64,000 bases of DNA from an uncultured Opitutia bacterium (GCA_903862955.1 CAIPAH010000007.1:49068-113067); one strand, 5' to 3'. Counted from the first letter of the stretch, positions 8,945 through 18,929 are shown. The notes: a model not told the origin generated them from the letters alone. Made by a program: numbers and translations.

Positions 8945-9514
8945 TTATTTTCCTGCGGGGGTTGGGATGAAAAGCGTCTGCCCGGCCTGGATGCGCGAGG
9001 GGTCGGCGATCTTGTTGGCGTTGATGATGTCGGTGGCCTTACCGCCGGTCTTCTTCGCGATCATCGCCAGCGTGTCGCCCTTCTGCACGGTGTAACTCAC
9101 GCCTTCCTTCGCGTAATTTTCGCTGAAACTCGTCTGCACCACCGGCCGGGTGGCGAGGCCCTTGGCCATGGAATCGAGGGCGGCGTTCGTCGCCTCGCCC
9201 AGTTTCTTGATCTGCGCGGCGGTGCGCTCCGCGGTCGCGGCGTCGCCGGAGCGGATCGCGAGGTTGAGCTCGGCGACCGCATCGTTCAGTTGCGCGACCG
9301 TGACGTAGGTCTGAGCCGAAGCACTGGCCTTCTCGCGCAGCTCACCGTTCTGGCGCTCGAGCTGTTCGACGCGCAGGGAAAGCTCCCCGACGCGTTGCGT
9401 GAGGCCCCGGACATCCTCGCGCAGATTGGCCAATTCCACCTCCGGCGTCTGCCCTGCCACCCGCGCTCCGGCCATCAGCAGCAGGACGGGAACGAGGAGG
9501 GAGCGCTTCAACAT
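8945..9514 (-). CDS. Exported LysM-domain protein with coiled coil
   Basis: 189 aa from ATG 9514. It has a signal peptide of about 21 residues (LLVPVLLLMAGARVAG), a coiled coil about 25-65 (LREDVRGLTQRVGELSLRVEQLERQ) and a helical middle region. A C-terminal LysM module starts near residue 140 (VSYTVQKGDTLAMIAKKTG, INANKIADPSRIQAGQTLFIP). LysM binds peptidoglycan, so this is probably a periplasmic wall-associated protein. It lies 4 bp before parB and 43 bp after fmt. Whether it links segregation to the envelope is speculation. Confidence 0.85.
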   Translation of the reverse strand: MLKRSLLVPVLLLMAGARVAGQTPEVELANLREDVRGLTQRVGELSLRVEQLERQNGELREKASASAQTYVTVAQLNDAVAELNLAIRSGDAATAERTAAQIKKLGEATNAALDSMAKGLATRPVVQTSFSENYAKEGVSYTVQKGDTLAMIAKKTGGKATDIINANKIADPSRIQAGQTLFIPTPAGK

Positions 9515-9557
9515 AAGGCCGGAGTTTGAAGAAAGGGCTTTCAAAAACAAGGAAGAC

Positions 9558-10544
9558 CTAGCGCTTGAACGGCACCGGCGAAACCAGCGCCGCCATGGGA
9601 CGTGAAGCAACCTGCGCGCCCGCCGGCACCGGAAACCCCCGCAGAAAATCAGCCGCGCCCAGCATTTTCGCGCCGGGACGCTGAAGCCGCCGCAGCCGCA
9701 GCAGCCCCTCGCCTGTTCCGACCAGCAGCCCGTGCGCGTCCGCGCCCATGACATCGCCGGCTGCGCCCTTCCCGGGCACGAAATCCGCGAGGCCGATTTT
9801 CACCTCCGCCCCGCGCAGCGAAACGCTGCAGGCGGGCCAGGGAAAAAGGCCGTTGATCCGGGCGGAGAGGACCACCGCCGCCTGTGTGAAATCAATTGCG
9901 CCGTCCGACTTTTCCAGGCGCCGGCAATAGCTGACGGAGCTCTCGTGCTGCGGCACAAAAGCGAGGGTTCCCTCGCGCAGGCGCGGCAGCGTCCGGGAAA
10001 GCAAGGGAATGCAGGCCTCGGCGAGGCGCATTTCCAGTTCCCTGGCGGTATCGAGAGGATGGATGTCCACGCGCTCCGCGTCCGCTAGCGGTCCCGCGTC
10101 CAACTCCCGCACGATGCGCATCAGCGTGACGCCCGACTGGCGCTCCCCGCAGGCGATCGCGGTCTGGATGGGCGAGGCCCCACGATATTTCGGCAAGAGT
10201 GACGTGTGCAGGTTCAGCGTGCCGCAGCGCGGAGTTGCGATGAAATCGTCCTTGAGGATCTGGCCGTAGGCCATGACCAGGGCCGCATCCGCGCCGCTTT
10301 CGGTCAATCGTCGGCAGTCCTCCGGGCCCAGCTTCTCGGGCTGGTGCACCGGAAGTCCGTGCGCGATGGCCCACGTCTTGATCGCGTTGGCCGCGATCAC
10401 CTGGCCGCGTCCGGCTGGGCGATCGGGCTGGGTCCAGACGGCACCGACCTGCGCGAGGTCACGCCCCTCTCCTGCCAGCCAATTGAGCAGCGGTAGCGCG
10501 ATGGGATCCGAACCCAGGAAGGCAATTTTCAGCGGCTGAAGCAT
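9558..10544 (-). CDS. fmt: Methionyl-tRNA formyltransferase
   Basis: 328 aa. N-terminal formyltransferase domain: FLGSDPIALPLLNWL, then LNLHTSLLPKYRGASPIQTAIACG, which carries the conserved SLLPKYRG signature and the catalytic Asn/His, then the Asp-containing ELDAGPLA. A C-terminal OB-like domain begins near residue 210. The enzyme formylates Met-tRNAfMet with 10-formyl-THF for initiation. The usual def partner is not adjacent. Confidence 0.96.
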   Translation of the reverse strand: MLQPLKIAFLGSDPIALPLLNWLAGEGRDLAQVGAVWTQPDRPAGRGQVIAANAIKTWAIAHGLPVHQPEKLGPEDCRRLTESGADAALVMAYGQILKDDFIATPRCGTLNLHTSLLPKYRGASPIQTAIACGERQSGVTLMRIVRELDAGPLADAERVDIHPLDTARELEMRLAEACIPLLSRTLPRLREGTLAFVPQHESSVSYCRRLEKSDGAIDFTQAAVVLSARINGLFPWPACSVSLRGAEVKIGLADFVPGKGAAGDVMGADAHGLLVGTGEGLLRLRRLQRPGAKMLGAADFLRGFPVPAGAQVASRPMAALVSPVPFKR

Positions 10545-10644
10545 CGTTGGGTCTGGCGTTGGGGCAGGGCGAGGATTTCAGCGAGGGTTCTGGCTTGGCC
10601 CGCACGTCACTCCACGCCTTGGCAGGAATGCGCCGGATGGCGGC

Positions 10645-11562
10645 TCAGCGGAGCTTCTTGAGCCACGCGTTCACCGTTGGCGCCAGAGATTTTGTGAACG
10701 CGGCATCGGTGGTCGGTTTGGACAGGCCGTCGAAGACGCCCCAGTACTCCACGTGGCTGGTGGTCCGGCCGGGGGCGAGCGTCGCGAGCGGCCCAAGCGT
10801 TTCCAGTTCGATCATCGCTCCGTTGGTGAAGAGTTCAAAACAGCTGCCGAGGTCGGGATACTTCGCGCCGGCGATCACAGATGAGTATTTCACGAAGGTC
10901 GTGCCTTCGAGCCAGTACGCGGCCCAGCCGGGGTAATTCGTGATCCCGAGTTTCTGGGCCTGCTTGGCCTTGGCCACATTGACGCCGATGAAATCCCGGT
11001 GCGGCTGCCACACCGGCAGCGCGAGGTCGGTAAAAGTCCACGGGACGAGTGCGTAGGTCGGCAGCAGGTCGCCGCGCGCATGGTCGCCCTTGGGCATCAG
11101 CGGCAACACGGCATGGCCCCCGGCGCGAAACATCGTCAGCGCCCACGGCGCGCACTCCACCGGCCAGAGACCACGATTGGTGAGCGTGTGGGTGACTTTG
11201 ATCGCACGGTCGCCGAGCACCTCCACTTTCAAGCCCTTCTGCAGCCCGGTCATCTCTTCCACCGGCGCGGACAAAGCCACGCCTTTCGCCAGGGGCTTCA
11301 CCGTCAGCGGGTCGTCGTCCGGCTGGTAGCTGCGCACAATGTCCTCGGGCGCATGCCAGAGGCGGTGGCCTCCGCGCAGGAAGAAACCGTGGTAGCGCTG
11401 CTCATCCGCCGGCATTTCGAGGAAAAGATTGCCGGCCTTGCCGCGCAGCGAACGAAACGACGAAACGCGCGGACCGACGTCCGTCGTGATCACCAGTTCG
11501 AGGGCGCGGGTCGCAAGCTTCAACGCCCCCCCGCCGCGATACTCAGTCTTCGAGAGTTTCAT
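10645..11562 (-). CDS. DUF4380 family protein (galactose mutarotase-like fold)
   Basis: 305 aa from ATG 11562. The family pattern is extensive: LVITTDVGPRVSSF, FLRGGHRLWHAPED, HTLTNRGLWPVECAPWALTMF, LPTYALVPWTF, NYPGWAAYW and FELFTNGAMIELETLGPLA. DUF4380 proteins are predicted beta-sandwich carbohydrate-binding or epimerase-like enzymes. No biochemical role is established to my knowledge. The gene begins inside the 3' end of der (20-nt overlap), so it is probably translated from the der transcript. Confidence 0.85.
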   Translation of the reverse strand: MKLSKTEYRGGGALKLATRALELVITTDVGPRVSSFRSLRGKAGNLFLEMPADEQRYHGFFLRGGHRLWHAPEDIVRSYQPDDDPLTVKPLAKGVALSAPVEEMTGLQKGLKVEVLGDRAIKVTHTLTNRGLWPVECAPWALTMFRAGGHAVLPLMPKGDHARGDLLPTYALVPWTFTDLALPVWQPHRDFIGVNVAKAKQAQKLGITNYPGWAAYWLEGTTFVKYSSVIAGAKYPDLGSCFELFTNGAMIELETLGPLATLAPGRTTSHVEYWGVFDGLSKPTTDAAFTKSLAPTVNAWLKKLR

Positions 11563-13036
11563 GGCGGAAATCGTCGTCCACGGTTTCACTGGCCTTCCAC
11601 TTCGGCGTGTGGGCCTCGGCGCGCGCGGCCTTGCCGGAGTAAGGCGTACCGGGCTCGTGCTTCGCCTTGCCCACGAGGTCGAAATAGACCGGGCAGCCCG
11701 CGAGATCGAACTCCTTCACCAGGCCCGCCTCGAGGTAGCGGCGATACTGCTCAGTGAGCTTCTCCTCGCGGTTGCAAAACAGCTTGATGCGGAACGGGCG
11801 GTTGCCGGTCTGCGTCGCGTAGTAGATTCGGAAGCGGCGTCCGCCGACCGCCGGGGGCGGCATGCGCTCGGTGAGGAAGCCCAACACCTGGTTCAGCTTC
11901 GCGGTGGGCAGCTTGATATCGAGCTGGCGGTTGAGCTTCACGGCGGCGTTCAGCATACGATCCACCTCGTAGCCGTTCATCGCCGACACGAAAATCAGGG
12001 GCGAACCGGGCGTGAAATAGAGTCGCTCAAACAGCGCATGCTCATACTTTTCGCGGTAATCGCGCTCGCTCTTGTAGGGCTCGAAGCCCCCTTGTTTCGT
12101 GAACGCGTCCTGGATCAGGTCCCACTTGTTCACGACCACGACGATGGGCTTGTGCTCCTTCACCGCCTCACCGGCGATCGCCTTGTCCTGCTGGGTCACG
12201 CCATCCACGGCGTCGAGCACGAGGAACACCACGTCGGTGTTCTTGATCGCATCGAGCGAGCGCAGGCGGGAGAAATACTCCACCGGGGAGGCCAGCTTCG
12301 TCGCGGCCTTGATGCCGGCCGTGTCCACGAGGCGGAAGGGATACATCTTGCCATTGCGGCCCTTGAACGTGAACGGCAGCTCCACCGCGTCCCGCGTGGT
12401 GCCGGGAACTTCGCTCACGATCAGCCGGTCGCTCTGGAGCAGCCGGTTGCTGAGGGAGGACTTGCCGACGTTCGGACGACCGATGAAGCACACGCCCAGC
12501 GCCTGCGCGGCGTCGCGGCCGCGGTCCACGTCGTCCACCGGGCCCAGCACCGCCATGATGGCGTCACGCAGGTCGGCTTCGCCGCGCCCGTGTTCGGCGG
12601 AAACCCGCAGGGGTTCGCCGAGGCCGAGCCGGTAGGCTTCCTCGAGCTGGATCTTGTCGTCGTCAAAGTCCGCCTTGTTGATCACCAGCCGCACGGGTTT
12701 CTTGCTTCGCCGCAGCAGCGCCGCGATCTTGGCGTCGAGCGAGGTCAGGCCTTCGAGTCCGTCGATGATGAACAGGATCAGCGCGGCCGCATCCATCGCG
12801 AATTTCACCTGCGCCTCGGACGCGGCGGTGAGCGCCGCGGGCGTGTCCGCGCCCTTGTAGCCGATGCCGCCGGTGTCGAGGAGCGTGTAGTTGCCCTCCG
12901 CCACTTCGGCCGAGATGACGTCGCGCGTCACGCCCGGCTGGTCGTGCACGATGGAAATGCGCTTCTTGGCCAGCCGGTTGAAGAGGCGGCTCTTGCCGAC
13001 ATTGGGGCGGCCAACAATGGCGACAGTGCGATTCAT
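11543..13036 (-). CDS. der: Ribosome biogenesis GTPase Der (EngA)
   Basis: 497 aa. Two tandem G domains define Der. The first has GRPNVGKSRLFNRL (residues 7-20), DTGGIG and NKAD. The second has GRPNVGKSSLSNRL, DTAGI and NKWD. A C-terminal KH-like domain follows (FRIYYATQTGNRPFRIKLFCN). The protein extends about 45 residues past the KH domain with a charged tail. Der acts in 50S subunit maturation. Its 3' end overlaps the DUF4380 gene. Confidence 0.97.
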   Translation of the reverse strand: MNRTVAIVGRPNVGKSRLFNRLAKKRISIVHDQPGVTRDVISAEVAEGNYTLLDTGGIGYKGADTPAALTAASEAQVKFAMDAAALILFIIDGLEGLTSLDAKIAALLRRSKKPVRLVINKADFDDDKIQLEEAYRLGLGEPLRVSAEHGRGEADLRDAIMAVLGPVDDVDRGRDAAQALGVCFIGRPNVGKSSLSNRLLQSDRLIVSEVPGTTRDAVELPFTFKGRNGKMYPFRLVDTAGIKAATKLASPVEYFSRLRSLDAIKNTDVVFLVLDAVDGVTQQDKAIAGEAVKEHKPIVVVVNKWDLIQDAFTKQGGFEPYKSERDYREKYEHALFERLYFTPGSPLIFVSAMNGYEVDRMLNAAVKLNRQLDIKLPTAKLNQVLGFLTERMPPPAVGGRRFRIYYATQTGNRPFRIKLFCNREEKLTEQYRRYLEAGLVKEFDLAGCPVYFDLVGKAKHEPGTPYSGKAARAEAHTPKWKASETVDDDFRHETLED

Positions 13037-13106
13037 GGGGAGGGATTACAGGAGAAACCGCGGGCAACCGAGAACGAAAATCACCTCGGGCGCCCTTTCG
13101 GGAAGA

Positions 13107-14291
13107 TTACTTCCGCTTGGACTGCACAAACCGCTCAATCCGGTCGCAGGCATCGATGAGCTGCTCGTAGCTGGTGGCGAAGCACGCGCGGACGTGGCCG
13201 GTGCCGTTCACGCCGAAGGCCGTGCCGGGGACGAGCGCGACTTTGTGCTCCTGCAGCAGGCCCACGGCGAAGTCCTTCTCGGAGAGTCCCGTCGAGGTGA
13301 TATTGGGAAACGCGTAAAACGAGCCGCGCGGCGAGTGGCACGTGAGGCCGATCTCGTTGAAACGGCGCACCACGAGGTCGCGGCGGCGGTGATACTGCGT
13401 GCGCATCTGTTGCATGCTGTCCCAACCATGGCGCAAGGCCTCGAGGGCCGCGTCCTGAGCGATAATCGAGGCGCACAGCATCGTGTATTGGTGGACCTTC
13501 ATCATCGCGTCGATGAGTGGCGCCGGGCCGCAGGCGTAGCCGATGCGCCAGCCGGTCATCGCGAAGGCCTTCGAGAAGCCGTGCAGGAAAATTGTCCGCT
13601 CCGCCATGCCCGGTAGGCTGGCGATGCTGGTGTGCGTGCCGTCGAAGGTGAGTTCCGAATAGATCTCGTCGGTCAGGACGAGCAGGTCCTTCTCCCGGCA
13701 AAATTCCGCGATCTTCAGCAGCTGCTCGCGGCTGCACGTGCCGCCGGTCGGGTTGCACGGGAGGTTCAACATCAGCATCTTCGCACCCGGTTGCCAGGCA
13801 GCCCGGAGCGACTCGGCGGTGAGCGCGAAGTCATCTTTCGCAAACGTCGGGACGGCGATCGGCGTGCCGTGCGCGAGTGCGATGCTCGGGTGGTAGCTCA
13901 CGTAGCACGGCTGGTGATACATCACCTTGTCGCCGGGGTTGATGAACGCCCGGCACGCGAGGTCCAGCGCCTCGCTCACGCCAACGGTGATGATGATCTG
14001 GTCCTCGGGACGGTAGGTGGCTTGAAAATGCTTTTCGACGTATTTGGCGATCTCCTGGCGCAGCTCGAGCTCGCCGAGGTTGGAGGTGTACGTGGTGCGT
14101 CCGCGGTTCATGCACTCAGTGGCGTAGTCGCGGATGTGCTGTGGGGTCACGAAGTCCGGCTCACCCACGCCCAATGAAATGACCCCACCCAGTTTCTTGA
14201 GCTGGGTGACCAGGTCAAAGAAATCGCGGATTCCGCTCTTCGGCAGCGCGGCCACATGGCTCGCGATCCGGGCTTTCGGGTCAGTGCTCAC
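13107..14291 (-). CDS. Class I/II pyridoxal-phosphate aminotransferase
   Basis: 394 aa. GTG 14291 is chosen because a strong GGAGG Shine-Dalgarno lies 7 nt upstream; an ATG at 14321 has none. Fold type I signatures: SLGVGEPDFVTPQHI, TYTSNLGELELRQEIAKY, NLPCNPTGGTCS, TDEIYSELTFDG and the lysine motif GFSKAFAMTGWRIGY, ending with RACFATSYEQL. It is closest in pattern to the PatA/AraT aspartate-aromatic aminotransferases. It is paralogous to the enzyme at 1885-3084 but clearly divergent. The substrate is not determinable. Confidence 0.9.
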   Translation of the reverse strand: MSTDPKARIASHVAALPKSGIRDFFDLVTQLKKLGGVISLGVGEPDFVTPQHIRDYATECMNRGRTTYTSNLGELELRQEIAKYVEKHFQATYRPEDQIIITVGVSEALDLACRAFINPGDKVMYHQPCYVSYHPSIALAHGTPIAVPTFAKDDFALTAESLRAAWQPGAKMLMLNLPCNPTGGTCSREQLLKIAEFCREKDLLVLTDEIYSELTFDGTHTSIASLPGMAERTIFLHGFSKAFAMTGWRIGYACGPAPLIDAMMKVHQYTMLCASIIAQDAALEALRHGWDSMQQMRTQYHRRRDLVVRRFNEIGLTCHSPRGSFYAFPNITSTGLSEKDFAVGLLQEHKVALVPGTAFGVNGTGHVRACFATSYEQLIDACDRIERFVQSKRK

Positions 14292-14472
14292 GATGAAACC
14301 TCCTTCGCGACCATGGGGCATGGCCGCAGGTTGCGGAAGGACAGGAGAACCGGGTTCATAGTGAGGGCCAGACTCGCAGAAGTTGAGTCAAGGAATCCAC
14401 CCTAATCTTCGCCGGGCAGTTTGCCAAAATTAGCGTGAACCGCTACCGATAACCCCTTTCAATTCCCGCTCC

Positions 14473-15822
14473 ATGTTTGAATCCCTGACCGAAAAGCTAG
14501 GCAGCGCACTCCGGAACCTCCGCGGCGTCGGCACCCTCACCGAGGCCAACATGGCGGACGCGTTGAAGGAAGTGCGCACCGCCCTGCTCGCCGCCGACGT
14601 GCATTTCAAGGTCGCGCGGGATTTCGTCGAGCGCGTGCAGACCCAATGCGTCGGCCAGGAGGTGCTCAAGGGCGTCGCGCCCGGCCAGCAGGTGGTCAAG
14701 ATCATCCACGACGAGCTCGTGCGCCTCCTCGGCGAGGGCGAGACGAACCTTTCCGCCGCCCGGCCGCTCAAGATCCTGATGGTCGGCCTCCACGGCTCCG
14801 GCAAGACCACGTCCACGGCCAAACTCGGCAAGCTGCTCAAGAAGCGCGGCTATCGTCCCCTCGTGGCTGCGTGCGACATCTACCGCCCTGCCGCCATCGA
14901 CCAGTTGGAGATCCTCGCCAAGCAGGAAGAACTGAGCTTCTACGCCGACCGCGCCTCCCGTGACGTGCCCGCCATTGGCGCGGCTGCGCTCGCCGCTGCG
15001 TCGGCTGATGGCTCGGACTGCGTCATCTTCGACACCGCCGGACGCCTGCAGATCGACGCCAACCTGATCGAGGAGGTCAAAAAACTCCGCGCCAAGGTGC
15101 AACCTGACGAGGTGCTGCTCGTGGTGGACGGCGCCCTGGGCCAGGAGGCGGTCAATGTCGCCAAGACCTTCCACGAGGCCCTCAGCCTCACCGGACTGAT
15201 CCTGACCAAGCTCGACGGCGACGCCCGCGGCGGCGCGGCGCTTTCGATCAAGTCGATCACCGGCGTGCCCATCAAATTCATCGGCATGGGCGAAAAGACG
15301 GGCGACTTCGACACGTTTTACCCGGACCGGCTCGCCTCCCGCATCCTCGGTATGGGCGACGTCGTCTCCCTCGTCGAGAAGGCGCAGGAGCACATCGACC
15401 AGAAGGACGCCGAGCGCATGGCGGAGAAAATGCGCAAGGCGGACTTCAACCTAGAGGACTTCCTGGCGCAGATGCAGCAGGTCAAGAAGATGGGCTCGAT
15501 GCAGAGCCTCATCGGCATGATGCCCGGCATGAGCGGCGTCGAAGTCGGCCCCGACGCCGAGAAACAGATGGCCCGGACCGAGGCCATCATCCACTCGATG
15601 ACCTACCAGGAGCGGCGGAAACCCGAAGTCCTGAACGGCAGCCGCCGCCAGCGCATCGCCAACGGTGCCGGCGTGAAGATTGTCGAGGTCAACCAGTTGC
15701 TGAAGCAGTTCCAGCAGATGCAGAAAATGATGAAGATGATGAAGGGCGGCGGCGGCAAAAAGATGATGCGCCAGATGGAAATGATGCAGCGCCAGGGCAA
15801 GGGCGGCTTCCCGGGGATGTGA
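14473..15822 (+). CDS. ffh: Signal recognition particle protein Ffh
   Basis: 449 aa. The N domain is a helical bundle ([17 protein letters not shown]). The G domain has P-loop [24 protein letters not shown] and [13 protein letters not shown]. The Met-rich M domain (about 305-449, [20 protein letters not shown]) binds 4.5S RNA and signal peptides. Together with FtsY it targets nascent membrane proteins. The gene is divergent from the aminotransferase, and its 5' region starts in the 150-bp gap 14322-14472. Confidence 0.97.
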   Translation: MFESLTEKLGSALRNLRGVGTLTEANMADALKEVRTALLAADVHFKVARDFVERVQTQCVGQEVLKGVAPGQQVVKIIHDELVRLLGEGETNLSAARPLKILMVGLHGSGKTTSTAKLGKLLKKRGYRPLVAACDIYRPAAIDQLEILAKQEELSFYADRASRDVPAIGAAALAAASADGSDCVIFDTAGRLQIDANLIEEVKKLRAKVQPDEVLLVVDGALGQEAVNVAKTFHEALSLTGLILTKLDGDARGGAALSIKSITGVPIKFIGMGEKTGDFDTFYPDRLASRILGMGDVVSLVEKAQEHIDQKDAERMAEKMRKADFNLEDFLAQMQQVKKMGSMQSLIGMMPGMSGVEVGPDAEKQMARTEAIIHSMTYQERRKPEVLNGSRRQRIANGAGVKIVEVNQLLKQFQQMQKMMKMMKGGGGKKMMRQMEMMQRQGKGGFPGM

Positions 15823-15933
15823 GTGATTGTCTCGCGACGCTCGCAAAGAGCGCGACGATAGGATTTGAAACTTCGCGTTCGTCGAGGTCGTCGCGCGACT
15901 ACATGCCTTTTTGATTTGTACCCAACACCCACG

Positions 15934-16653
15934 ATGCGCGAAACCTGCTACCGCTGCTTCTGGCCCAAGAGCCTTTGCTGGTGTTCCTCGATCCAGGCGA
16001 TGCCGACGCGAACCAAGTTCGTGTTCCTGATGCATCCAAAGGAATACAAGCAGGAGAAGGCCGCGACTGGCCGGCTCACGCACCTTTGCCTCGCGGACAG
16101 CGAGGTTCATGTCGGCACGGACTTCGATCACGACGAAGCGGTGCAGTCCCTGCTGCGCGATCCGCGCCACCTGCCGATGCTCGTTTATCCCGGCGCCGAA
16201 GCCCGCGATTTGTCTCACGGCCGCCTCGCACCGTCCGATCTGGCTGGCCGCCGGTTGGTGCTCCTGCTGCTCGACGCCACATGGGCAGGTGCCCGCAAAA
16301 TGCTCCGGCTCAGCCCGTCCTTGCAGCGTCTGCCGAGGGTGATGCTGACCACTACTGCGCCGAGCAGATACGTCATCAAGCAGCAGCCGCAGCCGGGCTG
16401 CCTCTCGACACTCGAGACGGTGCACGAGCTGATGCTCGCGCTCGAGCGGGCCGGCCTCGATCAGTATCCGCTGCCGGAGCAATTGCTCACGCTGTTCCGG
16501 CGGATGCAGGATTACCAAATCAGCTGTGCTACGGACCCTGCCCGCCCGGGTTATCGGCGCAAACCCTACAGCCAGCCCAGCGACCGCACGCCCCATCGCG
16601 GCGCGAGCGCAAAGCGGAACCGCTTCATCCCCGACACCCCGGGCGTAGTCTAG
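15934..16653 (+). CDS. DTW domain-containing tRNA-uridine aminocarboxypropyltransferase
   Basis: 239 aa from ATG 15934; upstream in-frame residues to 15865 are atypical. The N-terminal zinc-finger cysteines are RETCYRCFWPKSLCWC. The DTW signature appears as LLDATWAGARKML (DxTW), followed by the catalytic-domain patterns SRYVIKQQPQPGCLSTLETV and a C-terminal MQDYQI segment. Family members (TapT/YfiP, TuaA) transfer a 3-amino-3-carboxypropyl group from SAM to U47 (acp3U) in tRNA. It converges on and overlaps the 3' end of the glycosidase-like gene by 4 nt. Confidence 0.88.
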   Translation: MRETCYRCFWPKSLCWCSSIQAMPTRTKFVFLMHPKEYKQEKAATGRLTHLCLADSEVHVGTDFDHDEAVQSLLRDPRHLPMLVYPGAEARDLSHGRLAPSDLAGRRLVLLLLDATWAGARKMLRLSPSLQRLPRVMLTTTAPSRYVIKQQPQPGCLSTLETVHELMLALERAGLDQYPLPEQLLTLFRRMQDYQISCATDPARPGYRRKPYSQPSDRTPHRGASAKRNRFIPDTPGVV

Positions 16654-18224
16654 CTGGGCAGCACGACGGACAGGGAACGAACGTCGCGGTGCTCCTCGGT
16701 CTGGCTCGTCCCGCCGGAACGGGACCGCAGAACAAGATGCGGAATGACACCTGCGCCAACCGCCGTGCATTTGAACGCCAAGCCTGCGGCGATTCGTTCC
16801 ATCTCCAAATTGACCTGCACCACGCCAGTTTCTGTCAGCACTGGCCAGTTGCGGGCCTCGATCCGCGAGATGCAGCGGGGCAGCCGCGGCGCGATCTGCA
16901 CTTTGCCGCGCGCCGTCGGATCGACGCCGAGCATAAGCCGGGCGACTTTCAGCGGCTCGGTGACGTTCACGAGATTCAGCGCCCCGCACCCTTCCTCAAA
17001 TTCCACGCGGCCCTCCGCGTCGGGGGAATAGGTTCGCTCATAGAAGTGATACGGCGAATCGCGGTGGAGGCGATTGAACGGCTGCGGTGTCGCCTCGAAG
17101 GTGGCCTTGGCGAGCCAGCGTAGCGACTTGTCGGCCAAGTCGAGGCAGTCAAACAGCAGCATCGTCTGCAGCGCGTAACCCTCCCCATACGACGGGCCGC
17201 TGCTCAGCCCGCCGCGGAATGGCGGGTCCCACTGCGGCCAGAAACCGTATTTCTCAAACTGTGACCGGCGCAGCGGCGCGGCGAGAAGCCGATCAAAGGT
17301 CTTCCGGCACGCATCTGCGAGCGACCAGCCGGCGCCCACCGGATCGAGTCCCAGTACATCCGCATACATCGAGGCCACGCCGTTGTGCAGGCCCGAGCCG
17401 CGGTTGATCGGGGCGTCGAGGATCTGCGGGTCGGGCTGATGCGTGTCCGGTCGGACACCCCACATCCACGAGCCGTCGGGATAGCGCATGATTGCCGAAA
17501 TCCTCTCCACCAAATCGTAGGCAGCGGCGCGAAATTCCGCTGCGTCGGTGGGTCGGCCTGCCTCGTCTTCGCGATTGCCAGCCGCCTGGAGCGCCAGGGC
17601 CGCGAGGTGGTTCTGCACGACGGAACAGTAAGAGCCATCGAGCGAACACCCCGGGCCAAATTCGCCGGTCCCGGCGATCAGTCCGTCGCGTTTCGCCATG
17701 AAACGCAGATACCGCACCGGTGAACTCGGCCCGTGCAAAAACAGATCCAGCGGTTCACGAAACGGATGCCCGGCCGGGAGGTGCCGCCAGAGCAAGACCA
17801 TCCCGATGATGATCGCCGCCGTCCCGTCGATCTCGTCACCGGCCTCAGGCTGGCCGGGACGCAGCTTCTCCGGGAAAGCGTGGTAGCCGTCGTGGTTCAA
17901 CGCCACGCCTTGGATCAGGCAGTGCGAGACCAGGCATCCGTGCTCAAAATATCCCCATGCAACCAGCTCGCGCAGGAAGGTGCCCGCATCTCGCGTCCAC
18001 ATCGTGTCCCACCACGGCCGCGGCGGCACCGACGCGCGCGTGAAACCCGGCGGGGAGCCGTCGGCCGTCCGACGCGTTATTAGATTTTCGCGCAACACGC
18101 CGGCCAGTGACTCAGCCACCTCACGGGTGAACAGGTCGGCTTCCGGCGAACCAGAAAAGATGAGGGAGCCGGGGCGATCCGCGGCCAGGTCCAGCGTCTC
18201 GGCGGCGGGCAACGTCAGAGCCAT
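16650..18224 (-). CDS. Six-hairpin (alpha/alpha)6 glycosidase-like protein
   Basis: 524 aa, cytosolic (no signal peptide). The body has helical-hairpin repeats with typical glycosidase motifs: RPWWDTMWTRDAGTFLRELVAWG (around 70-92), EIDGTAAIIIGMVLLW, DGSWMWGV, NRGSGLHNGVASMYADVLGLD and GPSYGEGYALQTMLLFDCL. These resemble amylo-1,6-glucosidase/GH63/GH15-type barrels, and the C-terminal about 90 residues look like a beta domain. The substrate is unclear. Asp/Glu residues in TRDAG and in the EGCGALN region are candidate acids. It is not linked to other sugar genes here. Confidence 0.65.
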   Translation of the reverse strand: MALTLPAAETLDLAADRPGSLIFSGSPEADLFTREVAESLAGVLRENLITRRTADGSPPGFTRASVPPRPWWDTMWTRDAGTFLRELVAWGYFEHGCLVSHCLIQGVALNHDGYHAFPEKLRPGQPEAGDEIDGTAAIIIGMVLLWRHLPAGHPFREPLDLFLHGPSSPVRYLRFMAKRDGLIAGTGEFGPGCSLDGSYCSVVQNHLAALALQAAGNREDEAGRPTDAAEFRAAAYDLVERISAIMRYPDGSWMWGVRPDTHQPDPQILDAPINRGSGLHNGVASMYADVLGLDPVGAGWSLADACRKTFDRLLAAPLRRSQFEKYGFWPQWDPPFRGGLSSGPSYGEGYALQTMLLFDCLDLADKSLRWLAKATFEATPQPFNRLHRDSPYHFYERTYSPDAEGRVEFEEGCGALNLVNVTEPLKVARLMLGVDPTARGKVQIAPRLPRCISRIEARNWPVLTETGVVQVNLEMERIAAGLAFKCTAVGAGVIPHLVLRSRSGGTSQTEEHRDVRSLSVVLPS

Positions 18225-18230
18225 GCGCGA

Positions 18231-18473
18231 TCAGGCGAGGCGGACCACGAGCGTCTGTCCGTCGAAGCTCACGCGGTCACCCGCTTGGAGCTTTTTGCGC
18301 TTCTGGGTTTCGGTCACGCCGTTCACCTGAACCTTGCCCGCGCTGATGTGCGCCTTGGCTTCGCCGCCGGTTGCGGCAAGGCCGCCGAACTTAAGCAGCT
18401 GGCAAAGCTCGATCGGGACGCCACGCACGGGCACGTCGCGCGGCACAGTGGATTTTCCGTCGTTCATGGGCAA
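18231..18473 (-). CDS. S4-domain RNA-binding protein (YbcJ-like)
   Basis: 80 aa. A single S4 fold fills residues about 20-78: IELCQLLKFGGLAATGGEAK, then HISAGKVQVNGVTETQKRKKL and GDRVSFDGQTLVV. Small S4 proteins such as YbcJ or RlbA bind structured RNA, probably rRNA. It lies 6 bp downstream of the YqeY gene and likely shares a transcript. Confidence 0.85.
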   Translation of the reverse strand: MPMNDGKSTVPRDVPVRGVPIELCQLLKFGGLAATGGEAKAHISAGKVQVNGVTETQKRKKLQAGDRVSFDGQTLVVRLA

Positions 18474-18479
18474 CGGGGG

Positions 18480-18929
18480 TCAGGGCAGCTTCGCTTGGAC
18501 CAGCTTGCTGACCGCGCCGAAATCCAGCAGCGGCGCCTCGGGACGCTGTTTCAGTGCGCCGATGACCTTGCCCATTTCCTTCTTGGATGCCGCGCCAGTG
18601 GCCTTGATGACCTCGTTGACCAAGGCCTCGAGCGCCGCGGGATCCAGGCCCTTCGGCAGGTATTTTTCCAGGATGGCGATCTCCGCGTTGTTCGCAGCGA
18701 CGAGGTCAGCGCGGCCGCCTTTTTCGAACTCGGTGCGGGCGTCGGTCAAATTCTTGACGGATTTGCGGAGAGTCGCCGTGGCGAGGGCGTCGTCGATGGG
18801 TTTGTTCGTGTCCATCGCCGCGCGCTGAATGGCGGCGTCCGCCGTCCGCAGGGCCAGCGCCGTGCCGCTGTCGCGGGCTTTCATGGCGGCAATGATGTCG
18901 GCGCGAAGCGTTTCGTAGATTGAAGGCAT
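18480..18929 (-). CDS. GatB/YqeY domain-containing protein
   Basis: 149 aa from ATG 18929, the normal YqeY length. Helical N-domain: ADIIAAMKARDSGTALALRT. The GatB/Yqey tail domain has AILEKYLPKGLDPAALEALV and ASKKEMGKVIGALKQR. The family is related to the tail of the Asp/Glu-tRNA amidotransferase GatB and is thought to bind tRNA. Its role outside GatCAB is undefined. Confidence 0.92.
   Translation of the reverse strand: MPSIYETLRADIIAAMKARDSGTALALRTADAAIQRAAMDTNKPIDDALATATLRKSVKNLTDARTEFEKGGRADLVAANNAEIAILEKYLPKGLDPAALEALVNEVIKATGAASKKEMGKVIGALKQRPEAPLLDFGAVSKLVQAKLP

Noticed and set aside
11429..13159. 576-codon plus-strand frame antisense to der
   Set aside because: Composition and position follow the Der gene, which has both G domains; no independent motifs.
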